From Herbaspirillum rhizosphaerae_A (GTDB taxonomy: Bacteria > Pseudomonadota > Gammaproteobacteria > Burkholderiales > Burkholderiaceae_D), in the NCBI RefSeq assembly GCF_046025915.1, contig NZ_JAQQFR010000018.1, positions 1 through 64,000 on the forward strand: DNA of 64,000 nucleotides, written 5' to 3'. Below the pieces are notes generated by a model. It was not told where the DNA came from. It saw only the letters and a program-made list of their open reading frames with translations, and did no database searches. Positions within the stretch are counted from its first letter, which is position 1; each line of letters starts with the position of its first letter. The translations under genes and the position numbers were made by a program. This document shows, piece after piece, positions 16,129 through 25,305 of this stretch.

Positions 16129-17106
16129 ATGCTCGTCTTCATCATCCGCCGTTGCGTACAGAGCGTTGCCGTGCTGCTCCTGATGTCGCTGCTGGTTTTC
16201 GTCAGCGTCTACGCCATCGGCAATCCCATCGATATCCTCATCAGTGCCGACGCCGACCAGATCGAGCGGGCGCGCGTGATCGCTGCTTTTGGTCTCGATC
16301 AACCGCTGTGGGTGCAATACTTCTACTTCATCAAAAACGCGTTGGCCGGCGACATGGGACGTTCCTTCGTCTATGCCACGCCGGCGCTCGGCCTGATCCT
16401 GGAACGCCTGCCCGCCACGCTGGAGCTGGCGATTTCGGCCATCCTGATTGCCATCGTGATCGGCCTGCCGCTGGGTTTGTGGGCAGGTCTGCGACCCAAG
16501 AGCATTGCCAGCAAGACCATCATGACGGTATCCATCTTCGGGTTTTCGCTGCCGACGTTCTGGGTCGGTCTGATGCTGATCATGGTGTTCGCCGTTGAAC
16601 TCGGTTGGTTGCCGACCAGCGGGCGCGGGCAGACCGGCATGCTGTTCGGGATTCCTATGGGATTTCTGACCTGGGATGGTCTCAAGCATCTGCTGATGCC
16701 GGCGCTGAATCTCTCGCTCTTCAACATCGCGCTGATCATCCGTCTCACGCGGGCCGGCACACAAGAGGCGCTGCTGCAGGACTACATCAAGTTTGCACGC
16801 GCCAAGGGCTTGCGCAACAGCCGCATCGTCGGTGTACATGTACTGAAAAACATCATGATCCCGATTGTCACCGTGGTCGCGCTGCAGTTCGGCTCCATCA
16901 TCGCGTTCTCCATCGTTACCGAATCGATCTTTGCCTGGCCCGGCGTCGGCAAGCTGTTGATTGACTCCATCCGCGTGCTTGATCGCCCGGTGATTGTCGC
17001 CTTCCTGTCGCTGATCGTGGTGATTTTCATCCTGATCAACCTGTGCGTCGACGTGTTGTACTCAGTGCTGGATCCGCGCGTGCGGCTATCGGAAGCGAAG
17101 GGCTGA
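16129..17106 (+). CDS. dppB: Dipeptide-type ABC transporter permease, DppB-like
   Basis: Inner-membrane permease of 325 residues with six predicted helices. The family N-terminus (IIRRCVQSVAVLLLMSLLVF), the large periplasmic loop and the EAA-like cytoplasmic loop (DYIKFARAKGLRNSRIVGVHV) are all visible, and the C-terminus ends DPRVRL as usual. It is the first gene of an operon with the other permease and two ATPases. Imported substrate could be peptides, acylated amino acids, or a metal chelate. Confidence 0.9.
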   Translation: MLVFIIRRCVQSVAVLLLMSLLVFVSVYAIGNPIDILISADADQIERARVIAAFGLDQPLWVQYFYFIKNALAGDMGRSFVYATPALGLILERLPATLELAISAILIAIVIGLPLGLWAGLRPKSIASKTIMTVSIFGFSLPTFWVGLMLIMVFAVELGWLPTSGRGQTGMLFGIPMGFLTWDGLKHLLMPALNLSLFNIALIIRLTRAGTQEALLQDYIKFARAKGLRNSRIVGVHVLKNIMIPIVTVVALQFGSIIAFSIVTESIFAWPGVGKLLIDSIRVLDRPVIVAFLSLIVVIFILINLCVDVLYSVLDPRVRLSEAKG

Positions 17107-17107
17107 C

Positions 17108-18019
17108 ATGTATTCGAAATTAACCCAAAAAATTGCACAGGCCGACACGCCGTTCACACGTTTCCTGCAAGGCTTCTTCAGCAGCCGCATTGCGACCTTC
17201 GGTTTCATTCTGTTGCTGCTGATTTTGTTGGCGGCGATTTTTGCACCGATCATCTCGCCGCAAAATCCCTATGACCTTGAACATCTCGATGTCATGGATT
17301 CACGTCTGGAACCGGGAAAAACGTCAATGGAGGGCAACCTGACCTTCCTGCTCGGCGCTGACGATCAGGGCCGCGACATGCTGTCGGCCATCCTCTACGG
17401 CCTGCGTATCTCGGTCATGGTCGGCGTCACCAGTACCGTGATCGCACTGGCGATCGGCTTGTCGCTGGGTTTGCTGGCAGGCTACGCCGGCGGCCGCATC
17501 GAAGCACTGATCATGCGCGTGGCCGACATCCAGCTGGCATTTCCACCCATCCTTGTCGCGTTGATCCTGCTGGCGCTGACCGGGCGTGGCGTCGACAAGA
17601 TTATCATCGCGTTGGTGACCGTGCAGTGGGCGTACTACGCACGTACGACGAGAAGTACGGCACTGGTTGAGCGCAAGAAAGAATATATCGAAGCCGCCAG
17701 CCTGCTCGGCCTGTCACCGCTGCGCATCATGTTCCGCCATCTGCTGCCTAATTGTCTGCCGCCGTTGATCGTGATTGCGGCCTTGCAGGTGGCGTCGGCG
17801 ATTTCGCTGGAAGCGACCCTGTCTTTCCTTGGTCTGGGTTTGCCGGTAACGGAACCCTCGCTCGGCTTGTTGATTTCCAACGGTTTCCAATACCTGCTGT
17901 CGGGCAAATACTGGATCAGTTTCTTCCCTGGCTTGGCCTTGCTGGCGACGGTGGTGGCGATCAATCTTGTTGCCGATCAACTGCGCGATGTGCTCAATCC
18001 ACGTTTGCAAGGACAGTAG
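17108..18019 (+). CDS. dppC: Dipeptide-type ABC transporter permease, DppC-like
   Basis: Partner permease of 303 residues. It has the extended cytoplasmic N-terminus, then six helices, the ADDQGRDMLSAILYGLRIS motif in the first loop and the EAA loop (KKEYIEAASLLGLSPLRIMFRH). It begins one base after the dppB stop, indicating coupled translation. Confidence 0.9.
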   Translation: MYSKLTQKIAQADTPFTRFLQGFFSSRIATFGFILLLLILLAAIFAPIISPQNPYDLEHLDVMDSRLEPGKTSMEGNLTFLLGADDQGRDMLSAILYGLRISVMVGVTSTVIALAIGLSLGLLAGYAGGRIEALIMRVADIQLAFPPILVALILLALTGRGVDKIIIALVTVQWAYYARTTRSTALVERKKEYIEAASLLGLSPLRIMFRHLLPNCLPPLIVIAALQVASAISLEATLSFLGLGLPVTEPSLGLLISNGFQYLLSGKYWISFFPGLALLATVVAINLVADQLRDVLNPRLQGQ

Positions 18020-18031
18020 GGAGACAATGCG

Positions 18032-19015
18032 ATGACGGCCACACTACAAGTAGAAAACCTGCAGACGCATTTCTTCTCGCGCGGCGGCGTTGCGCGCGCG
18101 GTTGACGACGTCTCGTTCTCGGTCGCGCCGGGGCAGGTGATGGGCCTGGTCGGCGAGTCCGGTTCGGGCAAGTCGATGACCGGCTATTCCATCATGGGAC
18201 TGATTGACGAGCCGGGAAAAGTAGTCGGCGGCCGCATCCTGCTCAACGGCGAAGATCTGCGCACCATACCGGCAAACCGGATGCGCGAAATCCGCGGCAA
18301 CCGCATTGCGATGATTTTTCAGGATCCGATGATGACCCTGAATCCGGTGCTGCGTATCGATACGCAAATGGTTGAAGCCGTGCTGGCGCATCAGGACGTC
18401 AGTAAGGATGCCGCATTGGCATTGGCGCGCGATGCGCTGGTGCGTGTCGGTATCGCGGCACCTGATGAGCGCCTGCATGCTTATCCGCATCAATTTTCCG
18501 GTGGCATGCGCCAGCGCGTGGCGATTGCGATTGCCTTGCTCAACAAGCCGGATCTGATCATCTGCGACGAGCCCACCACCGCGCTCGACGTCACCATCCA
18601 GGGACAAATCCTGTTCGAGATGCAGAAGCTGTGCCGCGAGTCCGGCACGGCCCTTATCTGGATTACGCACGATTTGTCCGTTGTTGCCGGACTGGCCGAT
18701 ACCGTCAGTGTCATGTACGCCGGGCGCATCGTAGAAAGCGGCGCGGTTTCGCAAGTGCTGACACAACCTCGCCATCCCTACACCTACGGCCTGATCGCTT
18801 CGGCGCCATCACGCAATCCGCGCGGCCAGCCGTTGCGTCAGATCCCCGGCAGCACGCCGTCGTTGTTGAACCTGCCGTCCGGCTGCGCCTTCCGTGACCG
18901 CTGCACGCATGCCACTGTGGAATGCTCGCAGACGCCGGAGACGCGCATGGTCGACAATCGCGCCTTGCGTTGTTTCCACCCGATGGCGGATGCACCGCTG
19001 GAGGTGACGTCATGA
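18032..19015 (+). CDS. dppD: Oligopeptide/dipeptide ABC transporter ATPase, DppD-like
   Basis: ATPase of 327 residues with Walker A GESGSGKSM, signature FSGGMRQRVAIAIAL and Walker B LIICDEPTTALD. The C-terminal extension carries the Cys-rich motif (CAFRDRCTHATVEC) that binds an iron-sulfur cluster in this transporter class. Its stop overlaps the next start (ATGA). Confidence 0.92.
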   Translation: MTATLQVENLQTHFFSRGGVARAVDDVSFSVAPGQVMGLVGESGSGKSMTGYSIMGLIDEPGKVVGGRILLNGEDLRTIPANRMREIRGNRIAMIFQDPMMTLNPVLRIDTQMVEAVLAHQDVSKDAALALARDALVRVGIAAPDERLHAYPHQFSGGMRQRVAIAIALLNKPDLIICDEPTTALDVTIQGQILFEMQKLCRESGTALIWITHDLSVVAGLADTVSVMYAGRIVESGAVSQVLTQPRHPYTYGLIASAPSRNPRGQPLRQIPGSTPSLLNLPSGCAFRDRCTHATVECSQTPETRMVDNRALRCFHPMADAPLEVTS

Positions 19016-20076
19016 CATTGAATGTATTGAAAGAGCCGAGCGTGCAGACCGACGCGAATACACAAGCCTCGCAACCTTTGCTGGAACTGCAGCATGTCGC
19101 CAAACGTTTCGTCAAACCGCTAGATAGTGCCGCGAAAACCGCCAATCTGTTCACCCAGCCATTCGGCCGCGTCTTGAAGGAAGAAGTCGTGCACGCCGTT
19201 GATGATGTCAGCCTTCACATCAACGCCGGTGAAGTCGTCGGTCTGGTCGGTGAGTCAGGTTGTGGAAAATCGACACTGGGGCGCATGGTCGTGGGATTGC
19301 ATAGCCTCACGGAAGGAAAGAGGCTGTGGCAGGGCGAGGATCTCGACAAGCTGTCGCCGCACCAAAAACGCGAGCGGCAACTGGCGATCCAGATGATCTT
19401 CCAGGATCCGTATGCTTCATTGAATCCGCGGTTGCGTGTGGTCGACATCGTCGGTGAAGCGCCGGTCGTGCACGGCATCATCAGCAAGGGCCAGCAGCAG
19501 GAATACGTGGCGGAGTTGTTGCAACGTGTGGGCCTGAACGGGGACATGTTGCGCCGTTTCCCGCATCAGTTTTCCGGTGGTCAACGAGCCCGTGTAGGTA
19601 TCGCACGTGCATTGGCGGTGAAGCCGAAATTCCTGGTCTGCGATGAAGCCGTGGCAGCGCTCGATGTGTCGATCCAGGCGCAGGTGTTGAATCTGTTCAT
19701 CAAGCTGCGCGATGAGCTGGATCTCACCTATCTGTTCATCAGTCATGACCTGGGTGTGGTGCGGCATATTTCTGACCGCGTGTTGATCATGTATCTGGGC
19801 CGCATCGTGGAATCGGCCCCGACTGACGCCGTCTTTGCGCGCGCCAACCATCCTTACACGCAAGCCTTGCTGGCGTCGGCGCCGAAGCTGGAAGTGGGCA
19901 AGGCGACCTACTTTGCGGTCAAGGGTGAAATCCCGTCGCCGCTCAATCCACCTTCGGGTTGCCATTTTCATCCGCGCTGTCCGCATGCAATGCCACGGTG
20001 TTCGGTAGAGAAACCACTGCTCAGGGAAATCGCGCCGGGACACATGTCCGCATGCCATCTCAACGACGGGCAATGA
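19012..20076 (+). CDS. dppF: Oligopeptide/dipeptide ABC transporter ATPase, DppF-like
   Basis: Second ATPase, 354 residues. A near-perfect RBS (GGAGGTGACGTC) sits before the ATG at 19012, which overlaps the dppD stop; a longer frame exists but is less likely. Walker A is GESGCGKST, the signature FSGGQRARVGIARAL, and Walker B LVCDEAVAALDVS, where the usual P-V-S is A-V-A. The C-terminal Cys cluster (CHFHPRCPHAMPRC) is intact. No binding-protein gene follows; a terminator ends the operon. Confidence 0.92.
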   Translation: MTLNVLKEPSVQTDANTQASQPLLELQHVAKRFVKPLDSAAKTANLFTQPFGRVLKEEVVHAVDDVSLHINAGEVVGLVGESGCGKSTLGRMVVGLHSLTEGKRLWQGEDLDKLSPHQKRERQLAIQMIFQDPYASLNPRLRVVDIVGEAPVVHGIISKGQQQEYVAELLQRVGLNGDMLRRFPHQFSGGQRARVGIARALAVKPKFLVCDEAVAALDVSIQAQVLNLFIKLRDELDLTYLFISHDLGVVRHISDRVLIMYLGRIVESAPTDAVFARANHPYTQALLASAPKLEVGKATYFAVKGEIPSPLNPPSGCHFHPRCPHAMPRCSVEKPLLREIAPGHMSACHLNDGQ

Positions 20077-20087
20077 CAAGCAATAAC

Positions 20088-20123
20088 AAGGCCTCGGACT
20101 GAAGAGGCTTTCGGCCTTTTTTT
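20088..20123 (+). terminator. Rho-independent terminator after dppF
   Basis: AAGGCC (20088-20093) pairs with GGCCTT (20113-20118), with an alternative inner stem GCCTC/GAGGC, followed by a run of T to 20123. Confidence 0.8.
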
Positions 20124-20205
20124 CATCACGCAATTTTGTTCAATACGCGCAACGCGAGCACGTCTAGCATCGCCAGTTCGATTCAATATTGTTGGATGGC
20201 GAAAC

Positions 20206-20844
20206 ATGGTCTTGCAAGAATTCCTCATGCTGGCGGTGGCGCACTGGCTGGCGCTGGTCAGCCCCGGCCCCGACTTTCTTCTGCTCTTGCGCAACGCCCT
20301 GCGTCATGGTCGGCGCAACGGCATCGGCACCAGTCTTGGCATTGCCTGCGCCAACGGCGTGTATATCGTAATGGCGTTGGCCGGCTTCAGCGTGCTGCAA
20401 CACAGTCCGGCTTTGCTGCTGGCGATGAAACTGCTGGCCGGCGGCTACCTGGCCTATATCGGCTGGGCCTTCATCCGCGTCAGCCGCAGCCCGCAGCCGC
20501 TGGCGTGGCAGCATGCCGGGGGCGAGGGGAAAGAGCGTTATGGCTTCTTCAAAGGCTTCGCGGCGGGATTCTTGTCTGGGGGACTGAATCCGAAAAACGG
20601 TTTGTTCTATCTGGGTTTGTTCACGCTGATGGTCGGCGCCGCAACCGGTATGGAGATCAAAATATTGTACGGTGCGTGGATGTTTGCAGCGGTCTTTATC
20701 TGGGATGCGGCGCTGGTGCTGGCAGTGTCCAATGAGCGCATCGCTGCACGCATTGCGCGCTATTTTTCGCGTGCTGAATGGCTGGCTGGCGTGGTGTTGC
20801 TGGTGGCTGCGCTGGGCATCGTGGCCGCAACGCTTTTCGCTTAG
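20206..20844 (+). CDS. LysE/RhtB family amino-acid exporter
   Basis: Inner-membrane exporter of 212 residues with the LysE-family signature at the N-terminus (HWLALVSPGPDFLLLLRNAL) and the mid-protein GLNPKNGLFYLGLF. About six hydrophobic segments. It is convergent with an AraC-family gene whose stop codon overlaps its own, a common pairing in which the regulator controls the exporter. The exported amino acid cannot be told. Confidence 0.88.
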   Translation: MVLQEFLMLAVAHWLALVSPGPDFLLLLRNALRHGRRNGIGTSLGIACANGVYIVMALAGFSVLQHSPALLLAMKLLAGGYLAYIGWAFIRVSRSPQPLAWQHAGGEGKERYGFFKGFAAGFLSGGLNPKNGLFYLGLFTLMVGAATGMEIKILYGAWMFAAVFIWDAALVLAVSNERIAARIARYFSRAEWLAGVVLLVAALGIVAATLFA

Positions 20845-21695
20845 CCGCCTAGCTGATATTGCGCCGGCGTCGCGGCCACGCGCGCCTTGAACGCGCGGTG
20901 GAAATGGCTTTGGTCGGCAAAGCCGGTACGGTAAGCGACATCGGCCAAGGATGCGCCGCGCCGCAGAAAGTCCCGCGCCAGGTTGATGCGCATATCCAGT
21001 TGCAGGGCATGTGGCGTCATGCCGTAGCGGCGGCGAAACTGGCGTATCAACTGATAGCGGCCGGTGCCGGCGAGTTGCGCGAGCGTGTCGAGTCCGATCT
21101 TGTCGCAGCAATGATGTTGAAGATGGTCATGTGCCGGTTGCAGGTCGGCATTTCCTCGTGCTGCATCGGAATGGGTATCGCTCGTTACCTCCGATGACGA
21201 GGTGCAAAACGCAGCAAACAATTCGCACAGTACATCGATCAATACCGTTTCTTTTTGCAAGGCATCTTCGCCGTCGCGCATGGCGTCGCTGACGTTGTCC
21301 ATCAGAACCCGGGCGCGCGGCGAACGCAGCACCCGCGAGACCAGCGCCATCTGCGGCGACAGACCCGCTTCGTCCAGCAAGGCGCACAGCCATGCATGAT
21401 CGAGATGAAACATGCGGTAGCTCCAGCTTGCCCGTTCTGCCGGGTTGCAGGAATGCACTTCGTTGGCGGCGATCAGCACCACATCGCCCGGCCGGATGGG
21501 TGTTTCCCGATCCGGTAGCGAGAACATGCTGGTCCCGGCGTCAACGATGCCAATGGAAAACGTCGGATGCGTGTGCGGCGTATAGCAGCTGACGCTACCG
21601 ACGGCGCGCCTGCCTTCAAAGAATGGCAAAGCCGGGTCGCGCCAGAATTCGACGGCAGGAGTGTTGTCCGAAGCAAGGTTGTCGTGAGCCTGCAT
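20841..21695 (-). CDS. AraC-family transcriptional regulator
   Basis: Regulator of 284 residues: an N-terminal cupin-like sensing domain (PHTHPTFSIGIVDAG, then RPGDVVLIAANEVHSCNP) and a C-terminal double helix-turn-helix (LDTLAQLAGTGRYQLIRQFRR, then ASLADVAYRTGFADQSHFHR). It overlaps the LysE stop codon tail-to-tail by four bases and probably responds to an amino acid exported by LysE. Confidence 0.88.
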   Translation of the reverse strand: MQAHDNLASDNTPAVEFWRDPALPFFEGRRAVGSVSCYTPHTHPTFSIGIVDAGTSMFSLPDRETPIRPGDVVLIAANEVHSCNPAERASWSYRMFHLDHAWLCALLDEAGLSPQMALVSRVLRSPRARVLMDNVSDAMRDGEDALQKETVLIDVLCELFAAFCTSSSEVTSDTHSDAARGNADLQPAHDHLQHHCCDKIGLDTLAQLAGTGRYQLIRQFRRRYGMTPHALQLDMRINLARDFLRRGASLADVAYRTGFADQSHFHRAFKARVAATPAQYQLGG

Positions 21696-21779
21696 GATGA
21701 AAGCTTCTGAAAGGGATGCTGCATTTTAAGATAAAGTAAGCGTCTTGCTGCTCCATTCGCCTTCAGTTTCCACATTGTC

Positions 21780-23906
21780 ATGAATTTCGTACCCAACCCA
21801 GCTTCTCCAGACTCTGATCCCCTTATCGTCCGCGGCGCCTGTCCGCACGACTGCCCTGATACCTGTGCCTTGCTCGTCACCGTCAAGGATGGCGTTGCGA
21901 CCGAAGTCCGTGGCGACCCGGCCCATCCGACCACGGCAGGCGTACTGTGCACGAAAGTATCGCGTTACACCGAGCGCACTTATCACAAGGAACGCCTGCT
22001 GCATCCGATGAAGCGTGTCGGCAAGAAGGGCGAGGGCAAGTTTGAGCGCATCAGCTGGGACGAAGCATTGGACACCATCGCCGCACGACTGAAAGACATC
22101 GCTGCGCGCAATCCGCAAGCCATCCTTCCATACAGCTATGCCGGCACCATGGGCCTGGTGCAGGGGGAATCGATGTCGATGCGGTTCTTCAACAAGATCG
22201 GCGCTTCGCTGCTTGATCGCACGATTTGCGCGTCGGCCGGTGGCGTGGGCTACAAATACACCATCGGTACGCGCATCGGCGCCGATACCGAACACGTGCA
22301 AGACGCCAAGCTGATCATCATCTGGGGCGGCAACCCGATTGCCTCCAATTTGCATTTCTGGACGCGCGTGCAAGAAGCAAAACGACGCGGCGCCAAACTC
22401 ATCGCCATCGATCCGTATCGCTCGCTCAGCGCGGACAAATGTCATCAGCACATTGCGCTGCTACCGGGCACCGATGCCGCGCTTGCTTTGGGCGTGATGC
22501 ATGTGCTGATCAACGAGGGCCTGCTCGACACCGATTACATCGCGCAATATACGCTGGGCTTTGATCAATTGAAGCAGCGCGTGCAGGAATGGCCACCGCA
22601 ACGTGTGGCAGAAGTCTGCGGCATCAGCGCCGACGAAGTCATTCAGCTGGCACGCGAATACGGCGGTGCAGCGCAACGTGGCGAGATCACCATGATTCGC
22701 GCCAACTACGGTTTGCAGCGCGTGCACGGCGGCGGCATGGCAGTGCGCAATCTGGCTTGCCTGCCGGCGCTGGTCGGCGCATGGCGGCATGCCGGCGGCG
22801 GTTTGCAATTGTCGACGTCGGATTCGTTTCCAAAGAACAGTGCATTCCTTCAGCGTCCCGATTTTTTGCATCAGCATGGCGTCGCTACACGGACGATCAA
22901 CATGAGTACCATCGGCGACGATCTGCTGCGCGAGAGTTCTGCGGACTTCGGCCCGCGCGTGGAAGTCATGATCGTCTACAACTCCAACCCGGTCGCAGTC
23001 GCCCCCGAGTCGGGCAAGGTCGTGCAAGGCTTTGCGCGCGAGGACTTGTTCACGGTGGTACTGGAGCATTTTCAGACGGATACCGCCGACTACGCGGACA
23101 TCCTCTTGCCGGCGACAACGCAACTGGAACACGTCGACGTTCACGCCACGTACGGCCACGTCTACATGATGGCGAACAACGCTGCCATCGCACCCTTGGG
23201 CGAGTCGAAACCGAATACGGAAATCTTCCGTCTGCTGGCAGCGCGCATGGGTTTCGACGACGACTGCTTCAAGGACAGCGATAATGCGATTGCGGAACAG
23301 GCGTTTGATCGCAGCAACGAGCGTGCCGCCGATTACGACTGGACGCGTCTTAAGGAAAAGGGCTGGCAGCGTTTGAACATGCCGGCAGCGCCGTTCGCCA
23401 ACGGTGGCTTCGGCACGCCTTCGGGCAAGTGCGAGTTCTATTCGGCGCGAATGCTGGCCGATGGTTTTGATCCTTTGCCGACGTACATCGCACCGCATGA
23501 ATCGGTCGCCAGCAATGCGGCGCTGGCCGCAAAATATCCGCTGGCGATGATCTCTCCACCGGCGCGCAATTTTCTCAACTCGTCTTTCGTCAACGTACAG
23601 AGTCTGCGCGATACCGAAGGCGAGCCGCATCTGGATATGCATCCCGATGACGCTGCCGCGCGCGGCATTGCAAATGGTGAAACCGTACGCATTTTCAACG
23701 ATCGCGGCAGCATGCTGGCCAAGGTGCGCGTGACGCCGAAAGCACGTCCCGGCCTGGTGGTCGGATTGTCGATCTGGTGGAAGAAATTTTCCGCCGACGG
23801 CAAGAACGCCAACGAAGTGACCAGCCAGCGTCTGACCGACATGGGTAATGCACCGACGTTCTACGACGTCCTGGTGCAGGTGGAAGCATGCGCAGGAAGC
23901 GCTTAG
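21780..23906 (+). CDS. Molybdopterin-dependent oxidoreductase (DMSO reductase superfamily)
   Basis: Large oxidoreductase of 708 residues. An N-terminal [4Fe-4S] motif has Cys21, Cys25, Cys29 and Cys57 (CPHDCPDTC and GVLC), followed by the molybdopterin domains and the C-terminal dinucleotide-binding domain (about residues 590-700). There is no twin-arginine signal, so it should be cytoplasmic. The N-terminal character resembles uncharacterised Mo-bisMGD enzymes of Burkholderiales; substrate unknown. No small subunit or chaperone gene is nearby. The downstream lipoprotein gene overlaps it by 19 bases. Confidence 0.85.
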   Translation: MNFVPNPASPDSDPLIVRGACPHDCPDTCALLVTVKDGVATEVRGDPAHPTTAGVLCTKVSRYTERTYHKERLLHPMKRVGKKGEGKFERISWDEALDTIAARLKDIAARNPQAILPYSYAGTMGLVQGESMSMRFFNKIGASLLDRTICASAGGVGYKYTIGTRIGADTEHVQDAKLIIIWGGNPIASNLHFWTRVQEAKRRGAKLIAIDPYRSLSADKCHQHIALLPGTDAALALGVMHVLINEGLLDTDYIAQYTLGFDQLKQRVQEWPPQRVAEVCGISADEVIQLAREYGGAAQRGEITMIRANYGLQRVHGGGMAVRNLACLPALVGAWRHAGGGLQLSTSDSFPKNSAFLQRPDFLHQHGVATRTINMSTIGDDLLRESSADFGPRVEVMIVYNSNPVAVAPESGKVVQGFAREDLFTVVLEHFQTDTADYADILLPATTQLEHVDVHATYGHVYMMANNAAIAPLGESKPNTEIFRLLAARMGFDDDCFKDSDNAIAEQAFDRSNERAADYDWTRLKEKGWQRLNMPAAPFANGGFGTPSGKCEFYSARMLADGFDPLPTYIAPHESVASNAALAAKYPLAMISPPARNFLNSSFVNVQSLRDTEGEPHLDMHPDDAAARGIANGETVRIFNDRGSMLAKVRVTPKARPGLVVGLSIWWKKFSADGKNANEVTSQRLTDMGNAPTFYDVLVQVEACAGSA

Positions 23907-24970
23907 TAAAAATTGTTTTGATGGCCGGCGCAGCAGCAGCGTGTCTGCTGGCGGCCGGTTGTTCGTCGCTCGGGTATTACGCACAGGCGGCGCACGGGCA
24001 GTTCTCGCTGCTGGCGCAGGCCAAGCCGATCGATGACTGGCTGGCCGATCCGGCGACCTCCGAACGTTTGCGCGCGAAGTTGCAGACCGTGCGCGAGATC
24101 CGCCGCTTCGCGGTGCAGCAACTATCCCTGCCGGACAATGGCAGCTACAAGAACTATGCACAACTGCAGCGTCCCTTTGTTGTATGGAACGTGGTGGCGG
24201 CGCCGGCCTTGTCCTTGAAGGCGAAGCAGTGGTGCTTCCCGATTGCCGGTTGCGTCGACTATCGCGGCTACTACAGCCGGCAGGACGCCCAGGATTACGC
24301 CGATGATCTGGTCAAGCAAGGCTATGACGTACAGGTGTTGGGCGTACCCGCGTATTCGACGCTGGGTTGGTTCAACGATCCGGTGATGTCGACTTTCATC
24401 AATTATCCCGATGGCGAACTGGCGCGTTTGATTTTTCATGAGCTTGGCCATCAGGTGGTCTACGTCAAAGGCGACTCGCAATTCAACGAATCCTATGCCA
24501 CGACGGTGGAGGAACTTGGCCTTGATCGCTGGCTGCAGGCGCAGCACGACGACAAGCTGGCGCAGGCCTACCGCGTCTTTGCCGCACGCAAGGAAGACTT
24601 TCTGGAACTCCTGCTGAAATACCGGTCTCAATTGGATGCCAACTATGAGAGCGATGCAGACGACGCCGACAAGCTGCAGCGCAAGGCGGCGATCTTCGAT
24701 GCCCTGCGCGCCGAGTATCAGCAACTCAAAGTGCGTTGGGGCGGATTCAGCGGCTATGACCGTTGGTTCGCCATGCCGTTGTCAAACGCACATCTGGCGC
24801 TGGTAGGTACTTATCACGACCGCGTACCGGCGTTTCGCACCTTATTCCGCCAGAGCCGCGATTTCGCCGATTTCTTCGAACGTGTGAAGGCCTTGGCCAA
24901 GCTGGACAAGCCGCAGCGCGACGAGCAGCTGGATCGTTTGCAGGCAACATCCGCGACAGCGGCAAAATAA
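23888..24970 (+). CDS. Putative lipoprotein aminopeptidase (DUF2265 type)
   Basis: A 360-residue predicted lipoprotein: signal sequence MRRKRLVKIVLMAG with lipobox LAAGC (Cys25). The zinc-peptidase motif HELGH lies near residue 187, followed by FNESYATTVE, whose Glu would be the third metal ligand. This matches the family annotated as predicted aminopeptidases (pfam10023). It overlaps the oxidoreductase gene, so they are translated together, although a functional link is not obvious. Confidence 0.8.
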   Translation: MRRKRLVKIVLMAGAAAACLLAAGCSSLGYYAQAAHGQFSLLAQAKPIDDWLADPATSERLRAKLQTVREIRRFAVQQLSLPDNGSYKNYAQLQRPFVVWNVVAAPALSLKAKQWCFPIAGCVDYRGYYSRQDAQDYADDLVKQGYDVQVLGVPAYSTLGWFNDPVMSTFINYPDGELARLIFHELGHQVVYVKGDSQFNESYATTVEELGLDRWLQAQHDDKLAQAYRVFAARKEDFLELLLKYRSQLDANYESDADDADKLQRKAAIFDALRAEYQQLKVRWGGFSGYDRWFAMPLSNAHLALVGTYHDRVPAFRTLFRQSRDFADFFERVKALAKLDKPQRDEQLDRLQATSATAAK

Positions 24971-25305
24971 ATGTCGCCGGTGCTAAAGTGGTGAGGGCGG
25001 TGAAGTACGGTAGGGCGAGGACGTGAAAATGTTGTTGCTGCATTGACTATTTTTGAAAATTGCCCGGTATCGCCAGAAAAAGTTGCCAGTTTGGAAAAGA
25101 TGGAGCAAGGTATCAGCCGGTAGGTTCGGCTGGTCGGCAAAACAAGAAAATTTTCTTAAATTTTCTCAAAATACTTGCCCTTAATGAGATTGGTGGATAG
25201 CATCTGCAATAAATAAAAACACAACCGTGCTTTTTTTGCGGCGTGCATCCAAGTCCTGAGAATACAGCCAGGCTGCCGCTCTGAATCGGAGACAAAAGGA
25301 ACAAT
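24971..25305. other. Intergenic region before fadD
   Basis: About 335 bases with no supported gene. It holds the AT-rich perfect palindrome AAGAAAATTTTCTT at 25144-25157 and a small hairpin AGCCG/CGGCT just before it; either could be a regulator site for the fatty acid ligase gene. No clear promoter or terminator was identified. Confidence 0.45.

Noticed and set aside
22461..24161. 566-residue minus-strand ORF across the molybdopterin oxidoreductase
   Set aside because: Antisense of a gene with clear Fe-S and molybdopterin motifs; no domain of its own.
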